In this document: piece after piece, positions 20,592-28,178 of the stretch
Numbering within the stretch: the first letter of the stretch is position 1
Layout of the letters: every line of letters starts with the position of its first letter
Assembly: GCA_963764825.1 (NCBI GenBank)
Contig: CAVXUA010000006.1
Location: 1 to 64,000 of the forward strand
Source: JAZGGS01 sp963764825
GTDB taxonomy: Bacteria > Bacteroidota > Ignavibacteria > Ignavibacteriales > Ignavibacteriaceae
Length of the DNA stretch: 64,000 bases
Direction of reading: 5' to 3'
The notes under the pieces: generated by a model
Databases searched by the model: none
The model's input: only the letters and a program-made list of their open reading frames with translations
What the model was told of the DNA's origin: nothing
Program-made: the position numbers and the translations under genes

Positions 20592-22469
20592 TTATTTCAT
20601 CAAAATCATCTTCTTAGTCTCAACAAATCCTTCAGTTTTCAATTGATAGAAATAAACTCCACTTGGCAAACCTGCTGCATTCCATTCAACTTCATAAGCG
20701 CCGGTTTTTAATTCTTTATCTAAAAGCATGGTTACATCTTCACCAAGTGCATTGTAAATTTTAAGTGTTGTATAACCCGCAGAAGGAATTGAAAATTTAA
20801 TTGTTGTGCTTGGGTTGAATGGATTTGGGTAGTTTTGGAACAATTCATAAGTAGTAACAATCGATTCATCTTCAACCAATACAGTTGGATCTGGTGTTGT
20901 GAAAGTAAATTCATCAATGCCAAACTGAACCGGACCCCTATAAAAAATATTTACGACGTCGTCCAGGTGGTAATTGGTACCCCAGTGTACGAGAACCCAG
21001 GTTGCCGGATCGTTAAATGGATCCGGTCCACCATCAACTTGTATTACCTGCGTTGAATCATATGGTGAGTTAACAATAATTGAATACATCCTGTTAACAA
21101 GGTTCCAGGAATATAGCGGATTGGAACCACCTGGAGAATGATTCTGTAAGCGATCCCTGAAAGTTAAATTGACTTGGTATTTGTTTTCAGGATCCTCAAC
21201 ATTCCATACCTCAAATGGTATTCTTAATAGGAACGGATCAGCTACACCAGTAGTGTTTGATGGGTGAACCGTAAAGTCGTTACCCTGAATTCTGAAAATC
21301 GTAGCCATTGATCCGCCACTTTCAGTGTAGATAAAAGTTCTTCCATCAGGAAGTGTCATTGTATCAAGCACACCTGTAAACCTGAGTTCATAATCTTGCC
21401 CGAGTTCACTGACATCATTAGTACCAACACCAAAATTATCAATTGCCTTACTGGAAATAGTTCCACCAAAAACTGTGTAGTTGGTTATTCTGATAAACTC
21501 AGTGGTGGCTCCGCTGGTATCTGATAGAATAGATAAACCTGAAGGTGAGTAGAGTTCAATGGAAGAGAATTCTATTAGAGGACCATAGCTAACATCCACG
21601 TTAATCTGGAATCCGTCTACTATAGGATTTTGAACAACTATCGGGTCACCATCTCTCGGAGGGAAGAGATCAATACCGTTAACAATCGAGATATCCTTGA
21701 GAACCAGTTCACCGGTTGTAACATCAAACAGATTCCAGAGCTTGGCTAATCTTGATGCAAATCCAACTGAATCAACTATTGTAGTACCTAACTCATTCAG
21801 ACCACCGGCATACCCATCATCGTGTACTTCCCAATCTACAGAAAGAGGCATATTGTAAGTGCTTGGATCTACTCTTACGATCCAATCTTCACCACCTTCG
21901 TGAAAATGACCACCTTGTGTATGAGAGTTGTCCGTAACACCTATTTTTACAACATTTCCTAAAATTTCAACAGGCTCACAATCGCCAACATCGGTACCGC
22001 TTACTACAACACAAGGTACTTCCACAATCTGTATACCTGCAGGAAACCTTAATGTAATACCATCGGCCCAGCCATAATAATGGTGGACTACATCTAAGTG
22101 AAATAATAGATCGATAGTGTTAATATTTGGACCATATACAGCGGCGATATCAATTGTGGTTCCTGTTAAAGTGTCGGGATTATTAGGATTAAAAAATTTC
22201 CTTATTATACTCGCTGGTACCCAGTCACCATTTTGGATTCTAATCTGTTGCTGAGTGTGAAAGGAGAGTTCATAATCATCTCCAGTCAATTGAGTGGGAT
22301 CATCTACAGTAACATAAACGTTACCGTCACAAATTCCGGTTGAATGGGTAACCAATATGGTATCTCCTTGAGAAGAGAAAGGACTATCGCCCGCTATTGG
22401 TTTTTGTGGATAAGATAAAGAACTTAATAAAAGTAACATTAGTGTGAGAGAAGAAATTAAATATTTCAT
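20592..22469 (-). CDS. T9SS-secreted beta-sandwich protein
   Basis: A 625-residue protein. Signal peptide (SLTLMLLLLSSLSYPQ), several beta-sandwich segments without a recognised catalytic motif (GDPIVVQNPIVDGFQINVDV; RIPFEVWNVEDPENKYQVNL), then a full class-A T9SS tail: NYPNPFNPSTTIKFSIPSAG, LKIYNALGEDVTMLLDKELK, GVYFYQLKTEGFVETKKMIL. The tail marks export through the outer membrane and surface attachment or release. Middle segments (LRFPAGIQIVEVPCVVVSGT; EILGNVVKIGVTDNSHTQGG) resemble extracellular choice-of-anchor domains. The coding end is one of six near-identical tail copies in the island. Confidence 0.75.
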   Translation of the reverse strand: MKYLISSLTLMLLLLSSLSYPQKPIAGDSPFSSQGDTILVTHSTGICDGNVYVTVDDPTQLTGDDYELSFHTQQQIRIQNGDWVPASIIRKFFNPNNPDTLTGTTIDIAAVYGPNINTIDLLFHLDVVHHYYGWADGITLRFPAGIQIVEVPCVVVSGTDVGDCEPVEILGNVVKIGVTDNSHTQGGHFHEGGEDWIVRVDPSTYNMPLSVDWEVHDDGYAGGLNELGTTIVDSVGFASRLAKLWNLFDVTTGELVLKDISIVNGIDLFPPRDGDPIVVQNPIVDGFQINVDVSYGPLIEFSSIELYSPSGLSILSDTSGATTEFIRITNYTVFGGTISSKAIDNFGVGTNDVSELGQDYELRFTGVLDTMTLPDGRTFIYTESGGSMATIFRIQGNDFTVHPSNTTGVADPFLLRIPFEVWNVEDPENKYQVNLTFRDRLQNHSPGGSNPLYSWNLVNRMYSIIVNSPYDSTQVIQVDGGPDPFNDPATWVLVHWGTNYHLDDVVNIFYRGPVQFGIDEFTFTTPDPTVLVEDESIVTTYELFQNYPNPFNPSTTIKFSIPSAGYTTLKIYNALGEDVTMLLDKELKTGAYEVEWNAAGLPSGVYFYQLKTEGFVETKKMILMK

Positions 22470-22502
22470 AATACACCTCGCTATTAAGAATTTGTAATAA
22501 AT

Positions 22503-22662
22503 TTACTTCATCAAAATCATTTTTTTAGTTTCAACAAATCCATCAGTTTTTAATTGATAGAAATAAACTCCACTTGGTAAACCTGCTGCACTCCATTCAA
22601 CTTAATAAACGCTATTAGTCATTTTTCCATTTAGAATCTTATCAGTTATAAATTCCTTGTAA
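22503..22662 (-). pseudogene. Orphan T9SS tail remnant
   Basis: About 53 codons of T9SS tail without a protein in front: EFITDKILNGKMTNSVY, then TAA where relatives have a Glu, then VEWSAAGLPSGVYFYQLKT and FVETKKMILMK-stop. The DNA is closely similar to the functional tails at 20592, 23084 and 28179. It begins right after the stop of the lipoprotein at 22663 in a different frame, and has no start codon or signal peptide. It is the leftover of a lost or recombined T9SS gene. Confidence 0.65.
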
Positions 22663-23067
22663 TCATAGCAATTTTATTTTTCCACCACCGAAAAGGCTTT
22701 CAATACCTAAGATTAGCAATACACTTAAGCCCATAGTAGCAGCTATTAAAAATGTGGTTTTTACAACATCAATTTTATCTAATTCAATAGTTTCAGCTTC
22801 TTCTATACTTATCTGTCTGTCAACATCGCGATCAATTATACCTCCATTTTCAAGAATCAAACTTCCCTTGCCAAATATTGAATCTCTAACGATTATATAT
22901 GACCCTCTTTCAAATGCATAAACAACCGGTTCATTTGTTTTAACAACAAGTCCCTCATTATGTGGAATTGAAATAAGTTCTTCTTTTGATATCAATTGAG
23001 GGGAATAACAACCCCATAATTGGAACAACAAATAATTGATTAAAACAGCAATTAATAATTTTTTCAT
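22663..23067 (-). CDS. GCY-family small lipoprotein
   Basis: A 134-residue lipoprotein: lipobox FQLWGCYSPQ (Cys 20), ISKEELISIPHNEG, a beta module (VVYAFERGSYIIVRDSIFGK; ISIEEAETIELDKIDV) and a C-terminal membrane helix (FLIAATMGLSVLLILGI) with a short tail. The same parts in the same order appear at 19137, 25523 and 26305, and three times in the large lipoprotein at 17120. An N-terminal lipid plus a C-terminal helix suggests a membrane-tethered periplasmic protein. AGGAG precedes the ATG. Function unknown. Confidence 0.65.
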   Translation of the reverse strand: MKKLLIAVLINYLLFQLWGCYSPQLISKEELISIPHNEGLVVKTNEPVVYAFERGSYIIVRDSIFGKGSLILENGGIIDRDVDRQISIEEAETIELDKIDVVKTTFLIAATMGLSVLLILGIESLFGGGKIKLL

Positions 23068-23083
23068 AAATTTCTCCTATAAA

Positions 23084-24391
23084 TTATTTCATTAAAATCA
23101 TCTTCTTAGTCTCAACAAATCCTTCAGTTTTCATTTGATAGAAATAAACTCCACTTGGCAATCCTGCTGCATTCCATTCAACCTCATACGTTCCGGTTGT
23201 TAATTCTTTATCAATAAGCACAGCTACTTCCTCACCTATAGCATTGTAGATTTTCAGCGTTGCATATCCAGAAGAAGGAAATGAAAATTTTATAGTTGTG
23301 CTAGGATTAAATGGATTTGGATAGTTTTGTGAAAGTGAAAATAACGAGGGAGAATTTTCTTCTTGGCTTTCAATACCTGTAATCGGTAAGTAATCGTTAT
23401 TCTGCTTTATAAAATTCACCCAAATGGTGCCTTCCAAGATTTGGGTTAATTCTGTAACTAAGTTATTATTCTCGTCATAGCTGAATGTGGTTTTTAGGGC
23501 AACCTGCCACTCATCATCAATCCAGATATAGAGAAAAGCTTCAGTCAAATTATAATTATCATCATAAATGTATCTAGTCCTAAAGAAATTCACCCAAGTC
23601 AAATCATCCCAATCCTGTCTGACTATCTCAGTTACTTTGCTATTAGTATTATATGTATAAAGAAAGTTCCAGTAATTCACCCAAACGGAATCATTCCAAT
23701 CTTGGTATAGACTCCGAATTAAATTATTGTTTGCGTTATAGGTATTCATCCACAAGCTAGTATTTCCCCAAATAGAACTATTAAAGTTCCATCTCTGATG
23801 CAACTCTTCAATTAAATTACTATTCTCATCATATTGGTAAATCTCCCTCGAGAAATCATGCCAATTTGAATTGGTGCTGCTCCAATGTTGTGCTAATCTC
23901 TCCATCAAATTATGATTTGTGTAATATGTATGAATATATAGCCAGTTATTCTTCCATTCAGAATTAGACCATCTTTGTACTAGTTCTTCATCTAAATTAT
24001 TATAAATATTATACTTATACATATACTTCGAGTAATTTTCCCATACGGAATCAGCCCAGATCTGTTTGATCATTTGTGATAAATTATTTTGATAATCATA
24101 TGATAGCGTATCAATCCATTTATTTACCCAAACTGAATCTGACCACCCCAGTTGAGTACTTTTTATTAAGTATCCTTCATAATTAAGAACAGATTTATTT
24201 GCATTAGTTTTAAAATTTATTTTCATCTGTTCTGATAAAAGGGTAGTTACCATTTCTTGTATAGGTACCGATGCATTTATTTTTTGAATTAATATTTTAT
24301 GATTAAAAATTTCCTTATCTGTGACTTGCGAAAACGAATTTGCAACGAAAAATATTATTGATAGAGTAATAAACCATTTTTTAATATTCAT
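23084..24391 (-). CDS. T9SS-secreted repeat protein (W/Y/N-rich repeats)
   Basis: A 435-residue protein with a signal peptide (MNIKKWFITLSIIFFVANSF) and about nine repeats of 26-29 residues between 80 and 335. The pattern is 'W.N....Y.YD.NNNL.E.L.Q.W.DS', seen for example in YIYDDNYNLTEAFLYIW and FSYDENNNLVTELTQIL. The repeats recall the YD/RHS-like extracellular beta repeats but are shorter and Trp-rich. A complete T9SS tail ends the protein. Repeats of this kind usually bind ligands or form an extended beta-solenoid. The frame is intact and it follows the GCY lipoprotein at 22663's start by 16 bases. Confidence 0.7.
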   Translation of the reverse strand: MNIKKWFITLSIIFFVANSFSQVTDKEIFNHKILIQKINASVPIQEMVTTLLSEQMKINFKTNANKSVLNYEGYLIKSTQLGWSDSVWVNKWIDTLSYDYQNNLSQMIKQIWADSVWENYSKYMYKYNIYNNLDEELVQRWSNSEWKNNWLYIHTYYTNHNLMERLAQHWSSTNSNWHDFSREIYQYDENSNLIEELHQRWNFNSSIWGNTSLWMNTYNANNNLIRSLYQDWNDSVWVNYWNFLYTYNTNSKVTEIVRQDWDDLTWVNFFRTRYIYDDNYNLTEAFLYIWIDDEWQVALKTTFSYDENNNLVTELTQILEGTIWVNFIKQNNDYLPITGIESQEENSPSLFSLSQNYPNPFNPSTTIKFSFPSSGYATLKIYNAIGEEVAVLIDKELTTGTYEVEWNAAGLPSGVYFYQMKTEGFVETKKMILMK

Positions 24392-24406
24392 TATCGCACC
24401 TTTTAA

Positions 24407-25501
24407 TTATTTTAATAATATCATCTTCTTAGTTTCAACAAATCCTTCTGTTTTTAGTTGATAGAAATACATTCCGCTTGGCAATCCTGCTGCATTCCAT
24501 TCTAATTCATAAGTTCCTATGTTTAATTCCTTATCTAACAGCACAGTCACTTCCTCACCTATAGCATTGTAGATTTTCAGCGTTGCATATCCAGAAGAAG
24601 GAAATGAAAATTTTATAGTTGTGCTAGGATTAAATGGATTTGGATAGTTTTGTGTTAATGCAATCTCTTCAGGGAGAGTAAATTCCTCTTCCACATCAAC
24701 AATATCTTCAAGCTTTGTTATTAATCCTGGTATGTAAAACGAAGGCCAGTTATTATTTATTGCTGAGAGGTCAACATCTATTGATGGAATCATTCCCTGA
24801 ACAATCCAAAAATTTTCTGCAATCCAGATATAATCATTAAGAACAAGAATTGGAATTGGAATAGGTGGTAATGGCGGTATAATGACCAGATAGCTTAACT
24901 CGATCTTTCTTTTGAACTTCTTACAATTTAAAGTACCGATTGGAGCTACAATTGTTTCATCCTCCAGTCTTTCTCCAGTAATTTTTAGTCGCAGCGGCAG
25001 AGTTAATGTATCAACAATAACAGTAGTATCAAGCTGCAGGATTGTGTACTCATCATTTAGATTTTGCGCAAACCTGTAAACCGAATACCATTGCTCAAGT
25101 GACTGGAAAAAACTGACAACATTTACAGTGGTATCGGTTATAAGTGAATCTATACATCCGAAAAGGTGTTCGATAAAACCAACCTTAAAATGCTCATAGC
25201 CGTTAGAACCTTCAAAATTGTAGATAAGTGAATCGAGATATGGTTGAAAATTAATTGTTTCTTTAGGGCCTGATTTTGTCTCAACTATTTTAGCGAGCTT
25301 ACCATCGTAGGTACTTTCCGTAATAAACCGATCTTGCCTAAAATAGTATAATGAATCAATTTCATTGTTTAGAGAATCAAGCAAAGTTATTTTGTATTCC
25401 CACCATGCAATTGGATGTTCTGGAAAATAATCACTTGCCTGCTGTGCGTGAACTATACAAAAGCTTATTACTAAAAGAGATATTAATATTAGCCGTTTCA
25501 T
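24407..25501 (-). CDS. T9SS-secreted protein, paralogue of the 28179 protein
   Basis: A 364-residue protein with a signal peptide (LILISLLVISFCIVHAQ), a domain of about 250 residues and a T9SS tail. It shares its plan and many positions with the protein at 28179: 'DSLN.....YFR.D...E...Y.GKLA.I..TK..P', 'LPYLDSL...F.G..GYE.F', 'SLE.WYSLYRFA...NDEY.LL..DTT', 'GERL.DETI....GT..CKKF'. The two are therefore tandem paralogues about 2.7 kb apart. No enzyme motif is visible. The domain reads as a single alpha/beta or beta-sandwich unit, perhaps a ligand-binding fold. Confidence 0.7.
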   Translation of the reverse strand: MKRLILISLLVISFCIVHAQQASDYFPEHPIAWWEYKITLLDSLNNEIDSLYYFRQDRFITESTYDGKLAKIVETKSGPKETINFQPYLDSLIYNFEGSNGYEHFKVGFIEHLFGCIDSLITDTTVNVVSFFQSLEQWYSVYRFAQNLNDEYTILQLDTTVIVDTLTLPLRLKITGERLEDETIVAPIGTLNCKKFKRKIELSYLVIIPPLPPIPIPILVLNDYIWIAENFWIVQGMIPSIDVDLSAINNNWPSFYIPGLITKLEDIVDVEEEFTLPEEIALTQNYPNPFNPSTTIKFSFPSSGYATLKIYNAIGEEVTVLLDKELNIGTYELEWNAAGLPSGMYFYQLKTEGFVETKKMILLK

Positions 25502-25522
25502 ATTAAACCTTATTATTAATCA

Positions 25523-26014
25523 TTAATCTTTCCCTCCCTCAAAACCAAAACCTTCAGGCGCGCAACTTTTTGGTGTTTTATCAACACTATTAACAGCAGC
25601 GATTAGTCCAATTATTAAAAGAATTAGTCCGGCAGAACCAATTACACATCCGGCTGTCTTAGATGCATTGAGTTCATTGATCTCAACATTTTGTATATCA
25701 GCTAATGCGATTTTAATATCTATAGATTGGCCATAAACGGAAGTATTTGTTTTATCAAATCCCCTTGAATATAATGTATCATCAAAAACCTGGTAAGTAC
25801 CTTCCAAAAGTTCAATTCTTTTAGCTTCATTAGTATTTATTGTTATCTCACCCAGCAATCCTTCCTGATCTTCTTCATATAGTATTTCTTTGCTAACACT
25901 AGTTGAAGAATAACAACCTGTATAGTTTAGGAAGGAAAAAATCAGTATGTAAAAAGATATTTTTTTTATTATATTTTTTACTCCTGCAAAGTTATTAATT
26001 GTTAAACAATTCAA
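25523..26014 (-). CDS. GCY-family small lipoprotein
   Basis: Lipobox SFLNYTGCYSSTS, then VSKEILYEEDQEG, a beta module (RIELLEGTYQVFDDTLYSRG; IDIKIALADIQNVEINEL) and a C-terminal membrane helix (VIGSAGLILLIIGLIAAV) with a short tail. No ATG precedes the lipobox in this frame; TTG at 26014 gives 163 residues with an unusually long pre-signal region (NCLTINNFAGVKN). The shared 55-bp element with TGTCATG direct repeats lies 28 bases upstream of this start, making it the first gene of a transcription unit that probably runs to the genes below 25501. Confidence 0.6.
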   Translation of the reverse strand: MNCLTINNFAGVKNIIKKISFYILIFSFLNYTGCYSSTSVSKEILYEEDQEGLLGEITINTNEAKRIELLEGTYQVFDDTLYSRGFDKTNTSVYGQSIDIKIALADIQNVEINELNASKTAGCVIGSAGLILLIIGLIAAVNSVDKTPKSCAPEGFGFEGGKD

Positions 26015-26041
26015 TTTTTGTCCCTTATTCTAAATTTCGTT

Positions 26042-26096
26042 TAAATAATAATTGATAAATAAGGAATAGTTGTCATGTAAATGTCATGATTTTGTA
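26042..26096 (-). promoter_or_regulatory. Conserved upstream element with TGTCATG direct repeat (copy A)
   Basis: TGTCATG at 26071-26077 and 26082-26088, an 11-base period, sits inside a stretch of about 55 bases that matches 36705-36758 upstream of the hybrid kinase gene (shared ATAATAATTGATAAA and GTTGTCATG plus AATGTCATG). Two same-facing half-sites one helical turn apart suit an AraC-type DNA-binding protein. It is 28 bases before the lipoprotein start at 26014. Regulatory function is inferred from conservation and position. Confidence 0.6.
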
Positions 26097-26236
26097 AGAA
26101 ATTCATCATATATCTGCATTCTCCATTAGTAATTTTCCTTTAAATCGCTTATACAGGATAATAAAAGAGGGGAAGGTTCTCTACTCCATTTGTTGCAAAA
26201 TCCTTTACCTGTGTTACATTGTTAATAAACCATAAA

Positions 26237-26262
26237 AAAAGGCATTTTTTAGGCTGCCTTTT
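26237..26262 (-). terminator. Intrinsic terminator after the 26305 lipoprotein
   Basis: AAAAGGCA and TGCCTTTT form an 8-bp stem around a 10-base loop. On the minus strand it is followed by a run of seven T, and it lies 43 bases past the stop of the gene at 26305. It separates the 27239-26305 unit from the unit starting at 26014. Confidence 0.7.
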
Positions 26263-26304
26263 ATTGATATATAACTTTACTATTTACGTTAATTAGAAGA
26301 TCAT

Positions 26305-26697
26305 CTATTTCGGAGTAAATAACCACCACATAGCTACAATTGATACTATAATACCACCAATAATAGTAAAATAAATAAATGTTGTTAGAAGCCAATTTTT
26401 ACTTTCAACTCCCATGGATTCTATATCTGCTAGAGCGATGCTTACTTTCAATGTTTTTCCATTTTCACTCTTAAGTAATTTGCCGGTACCAAACAATGTA
26501 TCATTCTCTATGATAAAATTTGTATGAGTAAAATGATACCATTGTTCGGCTTTTGTGTTCACATAGATTTCACTTGGTTTACCTTTTTCTTCTTCAATCT
26601 GTTTGTATTCGGAAATTGTTACGGAATTAAATGTATAACACCCGGAAATGAGATTAGTAAATGCAATTAGTATAAAACTTATAAAGACTTGCTTCAT
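26305..26697 (-). CDS. GCY-family small lipoprotein
   Basis: A 130-residue lipoprotein: lipobox TNLISGCYTFN (Cys 20), TISEYKQIEEEKG, a beta module (TNFIIENDTLFGTGKLL; LKVSIALADIESMGVES) and a C-terminal helix (FIYFTIIGGIIVSIVAMWWL). It has all parts of the family in the same order and spacing as the lipoproteins at 19137, 22663 and 25523. It follows the cytoplasmic protein at 26724 by 26 bases and is closed by the terminator at 26237. Confidence 0.65.
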   Translation of the reverse strand: MKQVFISFILIAFTNLISGCYTFNSVTISEYKQIEEEKGKPSEIYVNTKAEQWYHFTHTNFIIENDTLFGTGKLLKSENGKTLKVSIALADIESMGVESKNWLLTTFIYFTIIGGIIVSIVAMWWLFTPK

Positions 26698-26723
26698 CTA
26701 GTTACTTCGCAGTTTTAGTCATT

Positions 26724-27239
26724 TTAATTTATTATTAAACCTAATTCTTCAAATAACTCAGTCATTGAATCTGCTCTTTCAACCACTTCTGCTATTCTAG
26801 TCTCATTTCTCCAGCCACTAATGGATTTAATGATGAATTGATTTAACTCGTGTAGCTCCATTTTTCCTATTAAAGATCCCGGTGTACTTGCTCCAAGTTT
26901 AGAATTGTACTTGAAACTCCAGATTTCCCTATTGCAATCAATGAGTTTAGCTTCGTTAACCAAGCAAGGAGAATGATACCAGTTAGTGCACGAAAACTCG
27001 TTTAAATCCCAGACTATATTGAAATCATAATCATAAAATTCAAATTTATCATCATTGATTTCTCCATCTACTAATAAGATTGGAAACTTGATTTTATGAA
27101 ATCCGTGTTTATAAAAATCTTTTTCGTTTTTTTCGGTTTGCATTTGCCATAGCTTAGCTCGCTCTTTTCTTTTCAGTTCTTTTTTATCTTTCCTACTTTT
27201 AAAGTAAGCTTTAGCTGCAGCAATTGGATTCATTTTCAT
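26724..27239 (-). CDS. Hypothetical cytoplasmic protein, 171 residues
   Basis: A soluble protein with a basic helical N-terminus (KSRKDKKELKRKERAKLW) and a C-terminal domain with alternating beta segments (HKIKFPILLVDGEINDDKFE) and two helices. There is no signal peptide or membrane helix, which makes it unlike almost all its neighbours. I recognise no family. The hairpin at 27259-27283 lies 20 bases upstream. Confidence 0.55.
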   Translation of the reverse strand: MKMNPIAAAKAYFKSRKDKKELKRKERAKLWQMQTEKNEKDFYKHGFHKIKFPILLVDGEINDDKFEFYDYDFNIVWDLNEFSCTNWYHSPCLVNEAKLIDCNREIWSFKYNSKLGASTPGSLIGKMELHELNQFIIKSISGWRNETRIAEVVERADSMTELFEELGLIIN

Positions 27240-27258
27240 AATTCTTTATTACAAACGA

Positions 27259-27283
27259 CTTTGCTACTTTAAGTAAAGCAAAG
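27259..27283. promoter_or_regulatory. Imperfect hairpin upstream of the 26724-27239 gene
   Basis: CTTTGCT and AGCAAAG pair as 7-bp outer arms, with ACTT and AAGT as an inner stem and an AA bulge. The sequence after it on the minus strand is not a T run, so an operator or a 5' leader hairpin is likelier than a terminator. Function unknown. Confidence 0.3.
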
Positions 27284-27310
27284 ACGTTAGGTGATTTTAT
27301 TATTGTATTA

Positions 27311-27475
27311 CTATTTCATCAAAATCATCTTCTTAGTCTCAACAAATCCTTCTGTTTTTAATTGACAGAAATAAACTCCGCTTGGTAACTTTGTTGCATT
27401 CCATTCAACCTTGTAAGTGCCCATTTCTTTCCCTTCATTAACAAGTATTTCATCTATCATCATAAACCCATATAC
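27311..27475 (-). pseudogene. Orphan T9SS tail in frame behind a TGA
   Basis: The frame reads MMIDEILVNEGKEMGTYKVE, then WNATKLPSGVYFCQLKTEGF and VETKKMILMK-stop. It is in the same frame as the lipoprotein at 27476 and separated from it by one TGA. The NYPNPFNP part of a normal tail is absent. It is most likely a partial tail left by recombination between tail copies; read-through of the TGA is possible but lacks support. Confidence 0.6.
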
Positions 27476-28132
27476 TCACTCAATCATTTTATTGGTTGAT
27501 AAAAACATTCTACCTTCTGGTAGAGGATAATCAGATATTCTTAAAAGATCACATTCAAAGTATATGCCATTTTCTTTAAACCCACCATCAAGTTTTTCTG
27601 AGTTAGCATACCAACCCGTATATACAACCTGATAATAGCCTGCTTTATCACAATACATTATTACCAGAGGATAACGATTATAACCAGAAACGGTATACTC
27701 GAGTGTGTTGCCATTTATAGTTTCTACGAACAACATTCCAACAAAGCTGGAATCGAATAAATCTGGTTGCTCAATTTCAAAAGTTAGCAAATACTCTACG
27801 CCTGCCCATTTACCTGTTATATCAGGTTCAAAAGGAACATCAAATACTGCTCGCAGTGTTTTATTTCCATCCATGGCCAATAAAAGCGGATTCTTATCTG
27901 ATATTATGCTCCCTTCCCATTTTCTAAAACCCCAACCATTTTCTGCATTAGCTGTTATTGTAACTGTTTCACCCTCTTCATACTCACTCTTATCTGGAAG
28001 AACTTCATAAGAACCTTGACCACTTATAGATATTGACAATTTGTAGAATTTAGGTTGTGAGGAATTAGGGTCCTCATTACTACAACTGAATACGAGCAAG
28101 CTAAACAGAGTAAAACCCACCAAAGATTTCAT
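27476..28132 (-). CDS. Lipoprotein with an InlB/Flg_new-type repeat
   Basis: A 218-residue lipoprotein (LLVFSCSNED, Cys 17). Residues about 30-95 hold a divergent InlB B-repeat (ISISGQGSYEVLPDK; EYEEGETVTITANAENGWGF; RKWEGSI), a small beta module common in surface proteins. The second half is a beta-barrel-like small domain (DITGKWAGVEYLLTFEI; CDKAGYYQVVYTGWYA), resembling lipocalin-like lipoproteins that bind small ligands. It stops at a TGA with a T9SS-tail fragment directly behind it in frame. Confidence 0.6.
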   Translation of the reverse strand: MKSLVGFTLFSLLVFSCSNEDPNSSQPKFYKLSISISGQGSYEVLPDKSEYEEGETVTITANAENGWGFRKWEGSIISDKNPLLLAMDGNKTLRAVFDVPFEPDITGKWAGVEYLLTFEIEQPDLFDSSFVGMLFVETINGNTLEYTVSGYNRYPLVIMYCDKAGYYQVVYTGWYANSEKLDGGFKENGIYFECDLLRISDYPLPEGRMFLSTNKMIE

Positions 28133-28178
28133 CCTATCCTCCCTTGATTTGTTTCTTAAACAAAATTATTTTTCCTAC

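Noticed and set aside
23700..24100. Possible CRISPR-like repeats in the T9SS repeat protein.
   Set aside because: The periodic sequence is protein-coding (about 80-base units of WxN/YD repeats) with degenerate DNA; no constant repeat-spacer pattern.
27259..27283. Reading the hairpin as a terminator of the orphan tail region.
   Set aside because: The stem is bulged and no T tract follows on the minus strand.
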